Below, one piece after another: positions 60,074-64,000 of a DNA stretch of 64,000 nucleotides; position 1 is the first letter of the stretch, and each line of letters starts with the position of its first letter. Source of the stretch: Treponema sp. GTDB lineage: Bacteria > Spirochaetota > Spirochaetia > Treponematales > Treponemataceae. A model generated the notes under the pieces. It was not told the DNA's origin, ran no database searches, and saw only the letters and a program-made list of their open reading frames with translations. The stretch covers positions 1 to 64,000 of the forward strand of contig JAEESN010000006.1 in the NCBI GenBank assembly GCA_016286365.1, written 5' to 3'. A program made the translations under genes and the position numbers.

Positions 60074-63000
60074 TTATTTCATCTGGGCTGTTTCCAGGTG
60101 ACCACGGGTACCAACACGGGTTGCATAAGCCATTACAGGGTTTGCAGTGCCGTTTCCGTAAGTTTTGGAAGTGTTTTCCTGTCCAAGACCGGCCTTATTG
60201 CTATAAGCTACGTCTATTCCACTCATAACCTTAGCCTTACCTGTTGTTTCATCCTTATATAAACCGATATTTACATAACTATATGCATAGTTATCGGCAT
60301 ATCGACTTATTGTAGGCACAATAGAAGATTCCCAGTTTCCAGTTACAGCTTCAGACTCATCTACTCCCTGTTTAACTGTTACGTCTTCTCTTATTGATTT
60401 TGTTGTAGAAGAAGAAATAACACCAGGAAGATATGCCATCTTAGGTCTCTGTGTAGAGCTCATATAGTAACCGATGTAAGGAACAATATATTTTCCATCA
60501 TCAGATACTACAGTATCGAGTCTTATATTAGTACCTGTGAAGGCATAAGAATCTACCGTTACAACCTGTGGAGTTGTATCATCATAGCTTGAAAGATATG
60601 CATAAACTAAATCTGCGTTTGTGCTGTCATAAGAAGCAATATGAATACCACCAACCTTATCTACAGCTATCTGACAGCTTTCTCCAGCATTTGCCTTTAA
60701 TTCAATAGGCTTTCTCCAGTTTCCGGCAGTTGGTGTTGCAGAAGGTTCTGCTGCCATGTCATTATCATTACATGGATTTACTTTATAACTGTAATACCAT
60801 TTGCTTGTTGAAGCATCATACCATGTAGCGACTATAACATCACCTGCAGCAGTATCACCCTTAATTACATCTATAGACAGATAGTTTCCGGCTTTTGCTG
60901 TCTGATCAGGCCCTGCTATTACACTGAAATATTCCGTTTTATTGTTTGAATCATATGCTGTATGAGCTTTTTGTCCAACACCGTACTTCATTTGATCTGC
61001 AAACTGTTCAAAACTAATGCCTATATTTCCAGTTGGATTAGTGTTGATAGTAGAGCTTGTACCAACAGTTGTCTTTGACAAATTTCCATACTTAAAGCGT
61101 ATCTGACCGTTCAAATCATCATAGTAAGCAAGATATACGTAAGTATCAGAACCATGTACCGCAGTTGTAAGAGAAGGAGAAGCAAATCTATCTTCAATAA
61201 ATACATAACCGCTGAATGTAATGCCATTATAGGTATTTGGAGGAGCACCTATGTTATCTATTCTGGATGAATTATATCCTTCATAGTTACCTTTTGTATC
61301 AAGCTGACTTCTTCCCCATTTACTGTTGAAATACTGTAAACGTCCGGCACTATTATTGCCATCTCCAGGGTTTGTATCCAAACCTACTGTAATACCATGT
61401 GTTACACCGTTTTCATCAACAGTAAATCCACATGTAGAGAAGCGGGCAAAATTACCAACCCATGTTGTATAAGAAGTTTGTTTATTAGCAGCAGCATTAA
61501 AACCGTTTGCCATACAGAAGTTTGCGGGACCTGAGTTGAAGGCAAAGTTTAACATACCACTCTTAGGATTTACCTTCATGATTGGTTCTGTAATATAACC
61601 GGAAGTCTGCGAAATGCCGGCATCCTTGAACTGCCAGATGTCGAGTACTACATCGTCTGTAAGGAGGTTATTGTTATCTCCGTTTGGCTGGCGGTTATAG
61701 TAGTTTTCGTATATAGACTTAACGCCTGTTGGATTTGTTGTAAGGTTTACAGTCTTGTTGTAAGAACCCTTTGCATCGTTTGCGTTAGTGTTATTAAGAG
61801 AATCAATACTGTTTACGCTAATGCTTACTTTTCCAGACTTAGCATCGGAAGGAATCTTATATCCTCCAACTCCAGATCCAGTTCCGCCTGCATCTGCATC
61901 ATAGCTTGCACTTGTAGTCGCAGTATCTGATTTTGTAAACTTAACCGTACCGCCCTCAATATTAAATCCTTCAAAGTTCAAAACTTCGTCTACGTGTACA
62001 GGATAGTGACCCTTTGCACTTCTTGCGTAAACAGAAGGGTTATTTGACTTAAGGCTCTTAAGATTTGTGATTACCTTTGTAATATAAGGAACAATATCTA
62101 CCCTGTAGCAGCCTGTAAGAGCTCCGGTCTTTGTGCTTGTACTTCCAGGAGTAGATGGTCTTGCATTTGTATAAGAAACTCTCTTATTAGTTCCATCATT
62201 ATCTGGATCGGTATTATCATCAACTAAAATTGGAGATCCCTTATCCATTGCAGTAAACTGGATGGAAACATTTAACGCAGCCTTTGTAGAAATCTGTTCT
62301 GTGTCAAAGTGGAATCTGAAGGTTACAATATTCTTACCGTCTGCATCATATTCATCGCTTATAAGCTGGAATACCCAAGGCTTAGCACTAGCTCCTGTGA
62401 GGAGAGAATCACCACCTGTTACAGGGTTACCTTCTTCATCCTCGTAGTACATATTTGTAGAAGTCCAGCCCGCAGTTGTTGTAGCGCTTGAATCTCTCTG
62501 TGCTATAACAAATTCGTTTCCGCTGTTATAACCAGGGATCTTAGCCTTAATCTTTTCTACAATTACGTTATCTGTAGCAACTCCATCAAAACTGATTTTT
62601 CCTGAAACTTTAGCATCACGGTCGCCAGCTCCGGAACCGTTAGTCGTAAATGATGAAGGAAGCTCATTTTCGAGTTCTATGTGTCCGTTCTTCGGATTAT
62701 TCTGATAAATCGAGTTATCATCAGCATTCTTCCAGTAGAATGGAGAAACAACAGCTGTTGGAGCCGCACTGTCTGCAATAATGATGTTTACAGGAAGTGT
62801 GATTTCTGCCTTTGCGCTGCCGGAAGTTTCATCACCTAAAGTTGAACCATCGGTCTTATCCCAGATTGTAAACTTAAGGTTCTGATTTCCTTCACCAATA
62901 TTGATTGCAAGGAAATTCTTAAGAGAAATATTTATAGAAAGATCCGAAGTTCGTACAGAGCCGTCGTTAGAATGTCCTACTCCCGCATAAGTTGTTACTG

Positions 63001-64000
63001 CCGTAGACTGAGTAGCCCCTGTCTTTGTCTTATAAGTATACTGCCAGCCGAGCGCTGTATTACCACCGACAATCATCGGCTTAAGTTTTACTGCACCCTT
63101 AACGGTGATAGATTCCGGAATTGTGTATTCTGTAATCCATTCGCCGTCTGTATTCTGACCGTTATAGTATAAACCATCCTTTACGTTGACTACGTTTGTA
63201 AAGGCAGCAGAGTATGTTTCTGTCATTTCGTTTACGGCAATAGAACCGTCGAGGTCTATATCTGTACCAAAGCTTACACCCGCAATTCTTGGAGCGTTGT
63301 TAGAAATCTTTTGTGCAATTGAACATTCTGTATAGTTTCCGGCAGCATCGTAACCCACAAAGCTCATAGTTACGTTACCATCGAGCATATTAGAAGAGTC
63401 GATAGAAGCGTTCCAGCTGTATTCACCGCCAGAGAACTGAACACCTTCAATCATACAGTCACCGTCTCCGTTAGTGATTACATCTGTGTTAGAGTAAACA
63501 ACAGTCTTACCACTTTCCTGAGAGAGGTTATCGATTATCTGTGCATAAGCAAAGTAAACAGGTTTTGCAGTGCCAAAGTCCGGAATAGTTCCATCGAGGA
63601 TAACATTATTACCTGAGATACGTGTAATGCGGTACATTACGTTATCAATCATACATAAGCCGCCTGCACGGATAGTCTTATTTGTGATGTAAGTATTATC
63701 TGTAAGAGTAAGCTCGTTAGAGTTTTCAAGTGTTCCGTTTACCATACGCCAGTATAAGCCGTTTGCCTTACTTACATTTGTTTCGTATGTAATAGCACCT
63801 CCGTTACCAATGCTTCCAAGCTTGATAAAGTTAGAAGTTCCGTCGGCACCTGAGTCAATCATTGAATCTATGAGGTAAAGTCCTTTTACACCGCTTACAG
63901 TTCTTTCGCGTGTATAGAACATTGCAATTCGCTTGAATCCGCTCTGGTTATTTGTACCATTACTTGCTTCTGCGAATGTACCCTGTACAGTGTATGCACC
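60074..64000 (-). CDS. Very large surface protein, 3' part (gene continues beyond window)
   Basis: The frame is open to the window edge (residues such as GAYTVQGTFAEASNGT precede the first Met in the window), so at least 1308 residues are coded here and the start lies outside. The visible part has repeated immunoglobulin-like beta-sandwich segments (about 145-240, 330-420, 450-600) and a C-terminal part with six or more blade-like repeats (TYVYLAYYDDLNGQIRFKYG, IHIASYDSTNADLVYAYLSS), suggesting a beta-propeller. Ser, Thr, Asn and Gly are very frequent. Large Ig-like adhesins are typical of treponemal surfaces; ligand unknown. Confidence 0.75.
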   Translation of the reverse strand, partial: GAYTVQGTFAEASNGTNNQSGFKRIAMFYTRERTVSGVKGLYLIDSMIDSGADGTSNFIKLGSIGNGGAITYETNVSKANGLYWRMVNGTLENSNELTLTDNTYITNKTIRAGGLCMIDNVMYRITRISGNNVILDGTIPDFGTAKPVYFAYAQIIDNLSQESGKTVVYSNTDVITNGDGDCMIEGVQFSGGEYSWNASIDSSNMLDGNVTMSFVGYDAAGNYTECSIAQKISNNAPRIAGVSFGTDIDLDGSIAVNEMTETYSAAFTNVVNVKDGLYYNGQNTDGEWITEYTIPESITVKGAVKLKPMIVGGNTALGWQYTYKTKTGATQSTAVTTYAGVGHSNDGSVRTSDLSINISLKNFLAINIGEGNQNLKFTIWDKTDGSTLGDETSGSAKAEITLPVNIIIADSAAPTAVVSPFYWKNADDNSIYQNNPKNGHIELENELPSSFTTNGSGAGDRDAKVSGKISFDGVATDNVIVEKIKAKIPGYNSGNEFVIAQRDSSATTTAGWTSTNMYYEDEEGNPVTGGDSLLTGASAKPWVFQLISDEYDADGKNIVTFRFHFDTEQISTKAALNVSIQFTAMDKGSPILVDDNTDPDNDGTNKRVSYTNARPSTPGSTSTKTGALTGCYRVDIVPYITKVITNLKSLKSNNPSVYARSAKGHYPVHVDEVLNFEGFNIEGGTVKFTKSDTATTSASYDADAGGTGSGVGGYKIPSDAKSGKVSISVNSIDSLNNTNANDAKGSYNKTVNLTTNPTGVKSIYENYYNRQPNGDNNNLLTDDVVLDIWQFKDAGISQTSGYITEPIMKVNPKSGMLNFAFNSGPANFCMANGFNAAANKQTSYTTWVGNFARFSTCGFTVDENGVTHGITVGLDTNPGDGNNSAGRLQYFNSKWGRSQLDTKGNYEGYNSSRIDNIGAPPNTYNGITFSGYVFIEDRFASPSLTTAVHGSDTYVYLAYYDDLNGQIRFKYGNLSKTTVGTSSTINTNPTGNIGISFEQFADQMKYGVGQKAHTAYDSNNKTEYFSVIAGPDQTAKAGNYLSIDVIKGDTAAGDVIVATWYDASTSKWYYSYKVNPCNDNDMAAEPSATPTAGNWRKPIELKANAGESCQIAVDKVGGIHIASYDSTNADLVYAYLSSYDDTTPQVVTVDSYAFTGTNIRLDTVVSDDGKYIVPYIGYYMSSTQRPKMAYLPGVISSSTTKSIREDVTVKQGVDESEAVTGNWESSIVPTISRYADNYAYSYVNIGLYKDETTGKAKVMSGIDVAYSNKAGLGQENTSKTYGNGTANPVMAYATRVGTRGHLETAQMK

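Overview
The window looks like a chromosomal stretch of a host-associated or gut Treponema (Spirochaetota). This rests on the 16S rRNA 5' end at the left edge, a family of treponemal-style beta-barrel outer membrane proteins ending in Phe, many lipoproteins, a FecR/adenylate cyclase/fibronectin-III operon, and moderate-to-low GC. The species is not determined. Most of the window is ordinary chromosome. The most accessory-looking part is about 12.2-21.8 kb.

Layout. 1-551: 5' end of a 16S rRNA gene on the minus strand, with a hairpin-rich leader, a boxA-like element and a near-consensus promoter. 552-9658: a DJ-1/PfpI protein, then a minus-strand envelope-signalling operon (fibronectin-III/barrel protein, class III adenylate cyclase, FecR protein), a 40-bp tandem repeat, acetate kinase and an unrecognised coiled-coil protein. 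9756-12242: peptidase T-like M20 enzyme and MurA, which has Asp in place of the catalytic Cys. 12267-21783: a two-gene unit of an OLD-like ATPase/TOPRIM protein and an Mpi-type serine invertase; a decayed Rpn nuclease gene; three paralogous porin-like genes, two of them in inverted orientation, sharing a 69-bp identical 5' block and a common terminator; an AAA_14/DUF4143 ATPase; a shortened Rpn protein; and a broken VapBC module.

21806-35641: RluA-type pseudouridine synthase, a barrel protein, a minus-strand operon (purL, thioredoxin-like lipoprotein, two CNNM/CorC-type proteins), dCMP deaminase, and a 1239-residue fusion of a degenerate CarB with a DapF-like domain that lacks both catalytic cysteines. 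35728-46265: a CapA-like lipoprotein, an [FeFe]-hydrogenase-like c-di-GMP phosphodiesterase, a GH39 xylosidase and a heterodimeric ABC exporter. 46312-53935: cytidine deaminase, purM-purN, a lipoprotein, thiBP under a TPP riboswitch, an outer membrane protein and ThrH. 53996-64000: polysaccharide deacetylase, tsaD, a ThiQ-like ATPase that may complete the thiamine transporter, an SLT-like protein, argJ-argB with a possible ArgR operator, and the 3' part of a giant surface protein that runs off the window.

A recurring feature is a -10-like hexamer only 5-7 nt upstream of the start codon, with no Shine-Dalgarno sequence, at about ten genes. This suggests leaderless mRNAs alongside normal SD-led genes. 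The observations most worth following up are the CarB-DapF pseudoenzyme, the hydrogenase-like EAL sensor, and the invertase-plus-inverted-porin region.
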